Source: Hyphomicrobiaceae bacterium (GTDB taxonomy: Bacteria; Pseudomonadota; Alphaproteobacteria; Rhizobiales; MH13). From it: DNA of 12,909 nucleotides. The position numbers were made by a program, and so were the translations under genes. The notes beneath the pieces were generated by a model. The model ran no database searches. It was given only the letters and a program-made list of their open reading frames with translations, and had not been told where the DNA came from. Location of the stretch: assembly GCA_020442235.1 (NCBI GenBank), contig JAGRKQ010000182.1, positions 1 through 12,909 on the forward strand, read 5' to 3'. Position 1 is the first letter of the stretch. Each line of letters opens with the position of its first letter. Of the stretch, positions 1 to 6,549 are shown piece by piece.

Positions 1-357
1 CTTGTCGATCTCGTCGATCAGGAGAACGGGGCGCGTGTCGCTGGCAAAGGCTTCCCAGATCTTGCCCCTGCGGATGTAGTTGGCGATGTCGGAAACGCGC
101 GGATCGCCCAGCTGGCTGTCACGCAGGCGCGAGACCGCGTCATATTCATAGAGCCCCTGCGCGGCCTTGGTCGTGGACTTGATGTGCCAGGCGATGAGGC
201 GGGCATCGAGGGCACCGGCAATCTCCTCGGCCAGAACCGTCTTGCCCGTGCCCGGCTCGCCCTTGACGAGCAGCGGGCGCTGCAGGGCGATGGCGGCATT
301 CACCGCGACCGTCAGGTCGTCGGTGGTCACATAGGAAGCGGTTCCTTCAAAGCGCAT
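1..357 (-). CDS. MoxR-family AAA ATPase, N-terminal part (runs off left edge)
   Basis: The first 119 codons are visible and the gene continues past the left edge. The protein begins MRFEGTASYVTTDDL. It has a Walker A motif GEPGTGKT at residues 33-40 and a Walker B motif VLLIDEID at about 111-118, the spacing expected for the MoxR branch of AAA+ ATPases. These cytoplasmic proteins of about 280-330 residues act as chaperone-like ATPases, often with a VWA-domain partner encoded next door; that neighbour would lie outside the window. The ATG at 357 is preceded by a GGAG about 11 bases upstream. The gene is divergent from flgE and shares a 260-bp intergenic region with it. Nothing visible ties it to motility, so I take it as a flanking housekeeping gene. 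Family assignment is firm; the exact substrate or partner is unknown. Confidence 0.9.
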   Translation of the reverse strand, partial: MRFEGTASYVTTDDLTVAVNAAIALQRPLLVKGEPGTGKTVLAEEIAGALDARLIAWHIKSTTKAAQGLYEYDAVSRLRDSQLGDPRVSDIANYIRRGKIWEAFASDTRPVLLIDEIDK

Positions 358-510
358 CGGGCGGGCTCCGGGCGGTGCAGGGATGGTGTGCCGATCGGGG
401 CGACCTTGGACCGGCGCGGCACGGCGGGCAAGCGGCAAGGTGGGAAGCTTTTGCCGGCCCGGCATGGCTGGCTTGCGCATTCTGCCGGGTCCGATGCACG
501 TTCTATTCCT

Positions 511-545
511 CCAACATATTGTATTCAATGGAAAATATATGTTGG
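511..545. repeat. AT-rich palindrome upstream of flgE
   Basis: Perfect 9-bp inverted repeat: CCAACATAT at 511-519 and ATATGTTGG at 537-545, separated by 17 bases. The stretch is strikingly AT-rich in a GC-rich window. The last two bases of the right arm (GG, 544-545) are also the -24 GG of the sigma-54-like promoter, so a protein bound here would touch the promoter. It could be an operator or a bent or melted DNA element; which one is not decidable from sequence. Confidence 0.6.
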
Positions 546-585
546 CACGGCTTTCGCATTTCCCTTGCTGCCGGAACAGTCCGGC
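543..585 (+). promoter_or_regulatory. Putative sigma-54 promoter and leader hairpin of flgE
   Basis: The sequence TGGCACG-N4-TCGCA lies at 543-558. It has GG at 544-545 and GC at 556-557, separated by exactly 10 bases as sigma-54 requires. It differs from the consensus TGGCACG-N4-TTGCA at one position of the -12 element. Transcription would start near 569, giving a leader of about 50 bases. The predicted 5' end begins almost at once with a hairpin, GCCGGA/TCCGGC (570-575 and 580-585) with loop ACAG, which could protect the mRNA. Sigma-54 control of hook genes is established in Caulobacter; applying it here is inference. The required enhancer-binding protein and its site are not visible. Confidence 0.6.
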
Positions 586-617
586 GTGTTGTGTCACGGG
601 CAAGGGAACATCGCTCG

Positions 618-1994
618 ATGGGTATTTACGGCGCACTTGCGACGGCGATCACGGGTCTTCGGGCCCAGTCATTCTCGCTGGAGCATATCTCGGGCAACAT
701 CGCGAACGCCCAGACCACGGGCTACAAGCGCACCGAAACCAATTTCGTCGATCTCATTCCGGATGCGCCTCCCACGCGCCAGACCGCCGGCGCGGTGGTG
801 GCCTTCTCGCGCGCCACCAACGAGGTGCAGGGCGACATCCAGACCTCGGACAATGAAACCTTCATGGCGATCAACGGCGAGGGCTATTTCGTCGTCTCGC
901 AGAAGGTCGGCCAGTCCGACGGCCAGCCGGTCTTCGACGGCACCGATCTTTACACCCGCCGCGGCGACTTCCAGCTCGACAAGAACGGTTATCTCGTCAA
1001 CGGCGCCGGCTACTTCCTTCAGGGCCTTGCCATCGACAATTCCACCGGCAACATCGCCGGCTCGACGCCGAGCGTGATCCGGGTCTCCAACGACTTCCTG
1101 CCGGCCAAGCCGACGACGGAAGTCACCTATCGCGCCAACCTGGCGCGCTTTCCGCTGACGGCGACCGCCGATTCCTCGGTGCCGGGATCGGAACTTCTCA
1201 ACCTCACGGCCTTCAGCAACGATCCGCGCGCTTCCGGCGATGGCTTCGTGCGCGGCGACGACGTCACCGACTTTCTGGAACATTCGGTTGCCGGCGGCGC
1301 CATCACCGCCTTCGACGCTTCCGGTGCGCCGGTGAACCTGCAGCTGCGCTGGGCCAAGATCGAAAGTGCGACCTCCGGCGGCGGCGCGCAGGATGTGTGG
1401 AACCTGTTCTACATGACCTCGACCACGGCGACGGGCGCGACGCCGGCCTGGCAGAATGTCGGCACCGACTACACCTTCGGCGGCAATGGCCAGCTCAATC
1501 CGCCGATCACCGACATCACCATCGATGTCGATGTCGACGGCGTGACCATCGACGACCTCATCATCCGCCACGGCACGGACGGCCTGACGCAGTTCGCCGA
1601 TGCCGACGGCACGGTGCAGCTCACCGATCTTGCCCAGAACGGCTATTCGGCGGGCGAGCTTGTCGGCATCGCGATTTCCGACTCCGGCCGCGTGACGACG
1701 ACCTATTCCAACGGCCAGATCCAGGAGATCGCGGCGGTGGCCCTTGCCGGCTTCAACGCCGACAATGCGCTGCGCAAGCTCGACGGCGGCGTCTTCCAGG
1801 CGACCAATGAATCCGGCCAGCCGATCATCGGCGCAACCGGCTCGATCATCGGCTCTTCGCTGGAAGCCTCCAATGTCGACATCGCCGACGAGTTCACCAA
1901 GCTGATCGTCACGCAGCAGGCCTATGCCGCCGCGACGCGCATCGTCTCGACCTCCGACGAGATGCTGCAGGAAGCCCTCAACATGATCCGGTAA
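618..1994 (+). CDS. flgE: Flagellar hook protein FlgE
   Basis: A 458-residue hook subunit, exported by the flagellar type III system and polymerised into the hook joining rod to filament. Residues 1-44 are the conserved rod/hook N-terminus (MGIYGALATAITGLRAQS, then NIANAQTTGYKRTETNF). GEGYFVV at about 87-93 and the LYTRRGDFQLDKNGYLV block at 111-127 are typical of FlgE/F/G. Residues 418-458 (SNVDIADEFTKLIVTQQAYA ... MLQEALNMIR) are the conserved C-terminal helix. The variable centre (about 150-410) is beta-rich, as in alphaproteobacterial FlgE. I chose the ATG at 618 because the family N-terminus starts there and AAGGGA (602-607) precedes it. An in-frame ATG at 375 would add 81 residues without family resemblance. 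A terminator-like hairpin follows the stop. There is no cysteine, as usual for exported axial proteins. Confidence 0.97.
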   Translation: MGIYGALATAITGLRAQSFSLEHISGNIANAQTTGYKRTETNFVDLIPDAPPTRQTAGAVVAFSRATNEVQGDIQTSDNETFMAINGEGYFVVSQKVGQSDGQPVFDGTDLYTRRGDFQLDKNGYLVNGAGYFLQGLAIDNSTGNIAGSTPSVIRVSNDFLPAKPTTEVTYRANLARFPLTATADSSVPGSELLNLTAFSNDPRASGDGFVRGDDVTDFLEHSVAGGAITAFDASGAPVNLQLRWAKIESATSGGGAQDVWNLFYMTSTTATGATPAWQNVGTDYTFGGNGQLNPPITDITIDVDVDGVTIDDLIIRHGTDGLTQFADADGTVQLTDLAQNGYSAGELVGIAISDSGRVTTTYSNGQIQEIAAVALAGFNADNALRKLDGGVFQATNESGQPIIGATGSIIGSSLEASNVDIADEFTKLIVTQQAYAAATRIVSTSDEMLQEALNMIR

Positions 1995-2004
1995 CGGGTC
2001 CCCG

Positions 2005-2052
2005 TCAGGCCCGGCCGCCAACGTCGGCCGGAGGCCGGGCCTGAGCGTTTTT
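2005..2052 (+). terminator. Terminator-like hairpin between flgE and flgK
   Basis: The arms are TCAGGCCCGGCC (2005-2016) and GGCCGGGCCTGA (2033-2044), a 12-bp perfect stem with a 16-base loop, followed by GCG and TTTTT (2048-2052). The T run starts three bases after the stem, which may weaken termination. It begins 10 bases after the flgE stop and its T tract ends 16 bases before the flgK start. Partial termination would let flgE be expressed above flgK and flgL, matching the much higher copy number of hook subunits. I see no clear separate promoter for flgK in the 74-bp gap. Confidence 0.72.
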
Positions 2053-2068
2053 CAGCCAAGAGGCGACC

Positions 2069-3931
2069 ATGGGTATCTCGAGTGCGGTCAATTCTTCCCT
2101 GTCGGGCCTGCGCTATACGCAGCAGTCGCTCGACATCATCGCGAACAACATCGCGAATGCGGATTCTGCCGGCTATACGCGCAAGACGCTTGTGGGCGTT
2201 GCCGCGCTGGCCGGCGACCGGGTTTCCGGCGTCCGCTCCGATACGGTTTCGCGCGAGCTGGATACCCTCATCCAGCGCCAGACCCGCACCGAAATCGCCG
2301 CGACCTCGCATGCCGAGGTGGTCGACGAAATGTACAGCCGCCTCGATATCCTTCTCGGCCAGCCGGGCTCGGAAACGGCCTTCGATACCCTTTTCAACAA
2401 TCTGACCGGTGCGTTGCAGACGCTGATGACGACGCCGGATTCCTCCGCCGCCCAGCAGCAGGTGGTGCGCGATGCCGAAGTCCTCACCCAGGTCATGCAG
2501 GGGCTTTCGGCCGACATCCAGGTGATGCGCACCGAGGCCGAGCAGGGCATCGCCGATGCCGTGCGCGATGTGAACACGGCGCTGCACCGGATCGAGCAGA
2601 TCAACGTCACCATTCTGTCCCAGTCGGCCAATTCGCAGGTCTCGCCGGATCTTCTCGACGAACGCGACCGCTATATCGACCAGCTGGCCGAACTGATCGA
2701 CATCCGCACCGTGGAACGCGATTCCGGTTCGGTGGCGATCTACACCGCTTCGGGCACGCTGCTCTTCGACCACGAGCGCACCTTCCTGGAGTTCGATCAA
2801 TACGCGACGCTGAGCCCGACCTCGCAATACAGCGCCGATCCGGCCGAGCGGACGGTGGGTACGGTGGGCCTGCGCAATGCCGCCGGTTACACGGTCGATC
2901 TCATCGCCACCGATGCGATCCGCTCCGGCAAGATCGCCGCCTATGTGGAACTGCGCGACGAAACGCTGGTGGAGATGCAGGAGCGTCTCGACGAGCTGGC
3001 GCACCAGATGATGCTGGCGCTTTCCAACCGGACCGAGGACAGCACCGCAACGCCGGCGCCGATCGGCGGGGCGGACGGGCGCATCATCGACACCGCCGGC
3101 ATTCAGCCCGGCAACAGCATGACCTTGACCTATGAGGAGCTTCCGGCCGGCACCCAGCGCACCGTGACGCTCTTTCACGTCACCGATGCGAGCCAGTTGC
3201 CGCTTTCCAATGACCTGACGCCGCGCAACGACGATACGGTCATCGGCGTCGATCTCACCGATCCCGTCGCCGTCAATGCGGCGCTTGCCGGAACGGGCCT
3301 GACGGCCGGCTCATCCGGCGGCACGCTTCTTCACATTCTCGACGATGGCGCGGGCGCAACGCGCAACGTCCTGTCGCTCAGCGGTTCCTACTCCGTGACC
3401 GATCTGGAGGGCGGCGTGCCGGAACTGGCGCTCTTCACCGACGGATCGGGTGTCGGCAGCCTCTACACCGGCAGCCTCGATGGCGGGTCGAGCCGCGTTG
3501 GCCTTGCCGCGCGCATCGAGGTCAACAGCACCGTTGCCGCCGATCCGGGGCTGCTTCAGGCCTATGGGCCGAGCGTTGCGAGTGCCGATGTGAGCCGCCC
3601 GGAGCTTCTCTACGAGCGGCTGACCAACCTGACCGTGACGATCAATCCCTCGACCGGGATCGGCGCCAACGGGCGCCCCTATTCGGCCTCGATTGCGGCC
3701 TTCGCGCGCGAGATCGTCAATCAGACGGCGGCCGAAGCACAGGCCGCCCAGCGCACCCATGAAGGTCAGAACATTGTTCTCACCGGCCTTCAGAAGCGTC
3801 AGGACGAGAAGACCGGGGTCAGCATGGACCGGGAGCTGGCGCTTCTGACCGGCCTTCAGAATTCCTACGCGGCCAATGCCCGCGTCCTCACGGTGGCCCG
3901 TGAGATGATCGACACCCTGATGCGGATGTAG
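2069..3931 (+). CDS. flgK: Hook-filament junction protein FlgK (HAP1)
   Basis: A 620-residue hook-associated protein that forms the first ring of the hook-filament junction. The N-terminus MGISSAVNSSLSGLRYTQQS followed by LDIIANNIANADSAGYTRKTL is the classic FlgK signature. The C-terminal block (GVSMDRELALLTGLQNSYAA, then NARVLTVAREMIDTLMRM) is the conserved D0 helix. The middle is variable and beta-rich, and the protein is longer than the roughly 550 residues of enterobacterial FlgK. AGAGG sits about 7 bases before the ATG. The stop is followed 11 bases later by flgL, so flgK and flgL are very likely cotranscribed. No frameshift or missing block is seen. Confidence 0.96.
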   Translation: MGISSAVNSSLSGLRYTQQSLDIIANNIANADSAGYTRKTLVGVAALAGDRVSGVRSDTVSRELDTLIQRQTRTEIAATSHAEVVDEMYSRLDILLGQPGSETAFDTLFNNLTGALQTLMTTPDSSAAQQQVVRDAEVLTQVMQGLSADIQVMRTEAEQGIADAVRDVNTALHRIEQINVTILSQSANSQVSPDLLDERDRYIDQLAELIDIRTVERDSGSVAIYTASGTLLFDHERTFLEFDQYATLSPTSQYSADPAERTVGTVGLRNAAGYTVDLIATDAIRSGKIAAYVELRDETLVEMQERLDELAHQMMLALSNRTEDSTATPAPIGGADGRIIDTAGIQPGNSMTLTYEELPAGTQRTVTLFHVTDASQLPLSNDLTPRNDDTVIGVDLTDPVAVNAALAGTGLTAGSSGGTLLHILDDGAGATRNVLSLSGSYSVTDLEGGVPELALFTDGSGVGSLYTGSLDGGSSRVGLAARIEVNSTVAADPGLLQAYGPSVASADVSRPELLYERLTNLTVTINPSTGIGANGRPYSASIAAFAREIVNQTAAEAQAAQRTHEGQNIVLTGLQKRQDEKTGVSMDRELALLTGLQNSYAANARVLTVAREMIDTLMRM

Positions 3932-3942
3932 GAGATCGCACC

Positions 3943-5448
3943 ATGACGATTGCAGCCGCTTCTTCCTCATCGCTTCTGTTGCAGACCATGCTGGGCCTGC
4001 GCAGCCAGCTCGACACGCTCCAGACCCAGCTTGGCAGCGGCAAGAAGGCGGAAAGCTACGCCGATCTGGGCAGCGACCGCTCGCTGTCGCTGTCGCTGCG
4101 CTCGCGCATCTCGCGCATCGACACCTATGAAACGACGATCCGCGACGTCACGGTGCGCCTCGACCTGATGCAGACCTCGCTGACGCGACTGGAAGCGATT
4201 GCCGGCGACACCAAGGCCGATGCCCTGCCGCTCGGTTTCACCTTGCAGAACGGCCAGCAGACGGTCGCCCAGCTTTCCTCCTATGAGCGGCTTTCCGAAG
4301 CGGTCGGCCTGCTCAACATGGAAGTCGAGGGACGCTACTTCTTCTCCGGCCGCATGACCGACACCAAGCCCGTCGTTCCGCATGAGATCATGCTCGACGG
4401 ACAGGGCGGCAAGGCCGGTTATCGGCAGGTCATGAACGAGCGCCGCACGGCCGATCTCGGCGGCAGCCTCACCGATGCCACCCTCACGGGGCGTCTCGAC
4501 ATGGCGCGGGTCGATGCGGACATCCAGATTTCGGAACAGACCGGCATCTTCGGGTTCAAGATGACGCCGGGCGGCGCCTCGTCATCGACGCCGACGATCA
4601 CCATCAACGGACCGGCGGGCGCGCCTGCCGCCCTCGATGTTTCCGTCGTCGGTCAGCCGAAGGAAGGCGATTCCATCCGCATCGAGTTCCAGTTGCCCGA
4701 TGGCACGACGAGCAATCTCGTCATGAAGGCGACCCGGGAAGGGCCGGTCGGAACCGATGAGTTCCTCGTTGGTGCCGATCCCATCGAGACGGCGACCAAT
4801 CTGGAAGCTGCGCTCGGCGCCTCCATCGACCGGCTGGCGCGCACCGATCTTGCCGCGGCTTCCGCGCATCAGGCCGGGGCGGAATTCTTCGACGAAAATC
4901 CGCCTTTGCGGGTGGTGCCGGGCGTTGGCGGGCTTGCCGACGCGACGGGTCTTGTCGCCGATGCCGCCAATACGGTCGTCTGGTATCAGGGCGAGGAAGG
5001 GACCGCGAACCCGCGCGAAGCCGCGCTCGCCAAGGTCGATGACACGGTCACGGCACGCTATGGCGCGCGCGCGGACGAGCCGGGCCTTCGCACGGTGATC
5101 AAGGAGTTGTCGATCTTCACCGCCTTCACTTTTGAAGTCGACGACAACAATTCCGCCGAGCGTTACACGGCTCTGACGACGCGGGTGCGCGATGGTCTCG
5201 ACGATCCGTCCGGTTCGACGATGCCGCGCTCGGTGTCCGCCGATATCGCGGCCGCGCAGCAGACGCTCGCTTCGGCCAAGAACCGGCATTTTGCGATGAA
5301 AGGCGTTCTCGACGAGCTGATGAGCGATGTCGAGGGCATTTCCACCGAGGAGGTCGCAGCCAAGATGCTGTCGGTGCAGACCCGCCTCCAGGCCAGCTAT
5401 TCGGCGACGGCGATGCTCAATCAGCTGTCGCTGGCGAATTACCTCTGA
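3943..5448 (+). CDS. flgL: Hook-filament junction protein FlgL (HAP3)
   Basis: A 501-residue flagellin-related junction protein that sits between FlgK and the filament. The N-terminal coiled coil (residues 1-125) is flagellin-like, and RYFFSGRMTDTKPV at 131-144 is the FlgL hallmark. The C-terminal coiled coil (about 430-501) ends ATAMLNQLSLANYL. Enterobacterial FlgL is near 317 residues, so this one carries about 180 extra, mainly at 205-400. The segment at about 215-300 (ITINGPAGAPAAL, then EGDSIRIEFQLPDGTTSNLV, then ETATNLEAALGASID) looks like the short beta-alpha insert domains found in the flagellins downstream. AGGAG (3930-3934), overlapping the flgK stop, precedes the ATG by 8 bases. 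Long FlgL proteins of this kind are usual in Hyphomicrobiales. The gene is followed by the hairpin series at 5497-5711. Confidence 0.95.
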   Translation: MTIAAASSSSLLLQTMLGLRSQLDTLQTQLGSGKKAESYADLGSDRSLSLSLRSRISRIDTYETTIRDVTVRLDLMQTSLTRLEAIAGDTKADALPLGFTLQNGQQTVAQLSSYERLSEAVGLLNMEVEGRYFFSGRMTDTKPVVPHEIMLDGQGGKAGYRQVMNERRTADLGGSLTDATLTGRLDMARVDADIQISEQTGIFGFKMTPGGASSSTPTITINGPAGAPAALDVSVVGQPKEGDSIRIEFQLPDGTTSNLVMKATREGPVGTDEFLVGADPIETATNLEAALGASIDRLARTDLAAASAHQAGAEFFDENPPLRVVPGVGGLADATGLVADAANTVVWYQGEEGTANPREAALAKVDDTVTARYGARADEPGLRTVIKELSIFTAFTFEVDDNNSAERYTALTTRVRDGLDDPSGSTMPRSVSADIAAAQQTLASAKNRHFAMKGVLDELMSDVEGISTEEVAAKMLSVQTRLQASYSATAMLNQLSLANYL

Positions 5449-5496
5449 GGCCGCGCAGGACGCTGCGGCTTCAAGGCAAAGGGACATGTTGCGTCG

Positions 5497-5711
5497 CCGC
5501 CAGAAGGCGGTCGAAAGGGACGAAGAACGCCGCGCCGCCAGAAGGCGGAGCCGGGCAGAAGGCCCGGCAGGCAAAGCCAGAACGGCCAAGCGGACAGGAG
5601 GTCCGCCACGACCAGAAAGGTCATCAGAGGGCAGAAGGCCCCGAACATGCGGCTCCCAACGAAAAACCGGCCCAGAAGGGCCGGTTTTTGTGTTTGGGCG
5701 GAAGAAACGCC
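5497..5711. repeat. Series of short hairpins with a recurrent AGAA-type loop
   Basis: The 265-bp gap between convergent flgL and flaF has no credible gene. It holds consecutive small hairpins read on the plus strand: CCGCC[AGAA]GGCGG at 5497-5510 and again at 5535-5548; GCCGGGC[AGAAG]GCCCGGC at 5550-5568; GCGGAC[AGGAG]GTCCGC at 5590-5606; GACC[AGAAA]GGTC at 5610-5622; GGGC[AGAAG]GCCC at 5629-5641; the terminator at 5662-5689 with loop AGAA; and GGCG[GAAGAAA]CGCC at 5697-5711. Stems differ while loops stay nearly constant, a pattern suggesting selection on RNA structure. The 4-bp stems are weak individually. On the plus strand they would lie in the 3' untranslated region of flgL. Confidence 0.75.
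5662..5689. terminator. Bidirectional rho-independent terminator shared by flgL and flaF
   Basis: A 12-bp perfect stem, AAAAACCGGCCC (5662-5673) with GGGCCGGTTTTT (5678-5689), encloses the tetraloop AGAA. The A run on one side and the T run on the other give a T tail in both directions, so it should end flgL transcripts from the left and flaF transcripts from the right. It lies 213 bases after the flgL stop but only 24 bases after the flaF stop. Confidence 0.9.
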
Positions 5712-5713
5712 GT

Positions 5714-6115
5714 TTATTCGGTCGTGGCGGGGGCGGCGGCTGCCGCTTCGGCCTGGCCGCGCAGACCGCCGGCGATCTCGCAGTTGATGGTGATCAGCGA
5801 GCGGACCTTGTTCTCGTCCGGCTGCACCTGAAGGGCGATCGTCTGGTTGAAGACGAAGAGGCCGAGATTGGCGATGTTCTGGGCCACCTGCGCCGGCAGC
5901 GGGCAATCGGAGCGGGTCACCGCGTCGACAAAGACGGACCACAGCTTGCGATTGTATTGAAGGGCTTCGTCCAGCGTCGGGCTGGCATTCTCCCAGTCGT
6001 CGATCACCGACTGGAGCCGGGCTGCCGCCTTGATCAGGAGCGCCGCTTCGAGTTCACGCGGATTCACCGTCTGCTGGGAGGTCCGTCCGTAGGCCTTCGC
6101 CGCCGAATTGTACAT
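5714..6115 (-). CDS. flaF: Flagellar biosynthesis regulator FlaF
   Basis: A 133-residue cytoplasmic protein of the alphaproteobacterial FlaF family, which acts with FlbT on flagellin synthesis and is needed for flagellin production in Caulobacter. Recognisable parts are MYNSAAKAYGRTSQQT at the start, PRELEAALLIKAAARLQ, the YNRKLWSVFVDAVT core and QNIANLGLFVFNQT. The tail AEAAAAAPATTE is an alanine-rich extension. I chose the ATG at 6115 because AAGAGGAA lies about 11 bases upstream and the family begins near MYN. A TTG at 6136 would add seven residues that include the ribosome-binding site itself. The chosen start lies inside flbT, overlapping it by 62 bases in another frame, so the two are translated from one message. 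It ends just before the terminator at 5662-5689. Confidence 0.94.
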   Translation of the reverse strand: MYNSAAKAYGRTSQQTVNPRELEAALLIKAAARLQSVIDDWENASPTLDEALQYNRKLWSVFVDAVTRSDCPLPAQVAQNIANLGLFVFNQTIALQVQPDENKVRSLITINCEIAGGLRGQAEAAAAAPATTE

Positions 6116-6491
6116 GTTTAAGGCGTTCCTCTTCAAACGAAATCAGGGTTCTGGCTTCCCTCAACGCTTTATAGAGTTCGCCCGTTAATATTCTGTTGTT
6201 GATGCGCTCGACGATGGGCATAGAAGAGGGCGCGGCGGAGATGAAATCCTTCAGAAGCTGGAAGTAGGACGCCTGGTGCTTCTTGATGTCGCGGTCGAGA
6301 TACATCAACTGCACGGCGAGGTAGATGCGCCGTGCCGGTGTGGTTGCGGTCTCGGGCGTCAGGATGTCCTTTTCGCGCAGGATCGGCGCATCGCCTTCCA
6401 CAAACAGGCGGGTGCGCTGGTTGTCGTTGGTGATGACGCAATCGCCGAGAATGATCCTCTCGCCGGGCTTCAGTTCGACCTTCAGGGCCAT
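6054..6491 (-). CDS. flbT: Flagellin synthesis post-transcriptional regulator FlbT
   Basis: A 145-residue FlbT protein. In Caulobacter, FlbT binds the 5' untranslated region of flagellin mRNA and promotes its decay until the hook is complete; in some other alphaproteobacteria it acts positively. Family marks are MALKVELKPGERIILG at the start, ITNDNQRTRLFVEGDAPIL, the RRIYLAVQLMYLD motif and EARTLISFEEE near the end. About 20 residues after that motif (HVQFGGEGLRTDLPADGESA) extend over the start of flaF. The length is normal. The start at 6491 is preceded by GAGGAA five bases upstream, but this site lies inside a 12-bp hairpin (6492-6526). The upstream neighbour, the giant flagellin-like gene, ends 58 bases away on the same strand, so read-through is likely. 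No promoter is obvious in the gap. Confidence 0.97.
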   Translation of the reverse strand: MALKVELKPGERIILGDCVITNDNQRTRLFVEGDAPILREKDILTPETATTPARRIYLAVQLMYLDRDIKKHQASYFQLLKDFISAAPSSMPIVERINNRILTGELYKALREARTLISFEEERLKHVQFGGEGLRTDLPADGESA

Positions 6492-6526
6492 GGGTTCCTC
6501 GCGCGTTGCACTGCCGCGAGAAACCC
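6492..6526 (-). promoter_or_regulatory. Hairpin burying the flbT ribosome-binding site
   Basis: In the flbT mRNA, GGGTTTCTCGCG (positions 6526 to 6515) pairs with CGCGAGGAACCC (6503 to 6492). This makes a 12-bp stem, with one G-U wobble, around an 11-base loop. The 3' arm contains the whole GAGGAA ribosome-binding site and ends directly against the ATG at 6491. There is no T run, so it does not look like an intrinsic terminator. It may be a translational switch, or a processing site between the upstream gene and flbT. Confidence 0.7.
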
Positions 6527-6549
6527 TAGCACAGACACGCTGCGATTCG

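Noticed and set aside
1..357. A functional link between the MoxR-type ATPase and the flagellum
   Set aside because: Nothing in the visible part points to motility; the gene is divergent and looks like a boundary of the flagellar cluster.
375..617. Extending flgE upstream to the in-frame ATG at 375
   Set aside because: The extra 81 residues have no family resemblance and would cover the sigma-54-like promoter and palindrome; the conserved FlgE N-terminus starts at 618.
669..3178. Long minus-strand open frames opposite flgE and flgK
   Set aside because: The plus-strand frames encode clear FlgE and FlgK; the antisense products are Arg/Gly/Asp-rich low-complexity sequences typical of shadows in high-GC DNA.
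5497..5711. The hairpin series as a CRISPR array
   Set aside because: The units are unequal, the stems differ, and there are no direct repeats of 25-40 bases with regular spacers.
5327..6121. Plus-strand and minus-strand open frames through the flgL-flaF gap
   Set aside because: The translations are Arg-rich and low in complexity and run through the terminator hairpin; no ribosome-binding site or family match.
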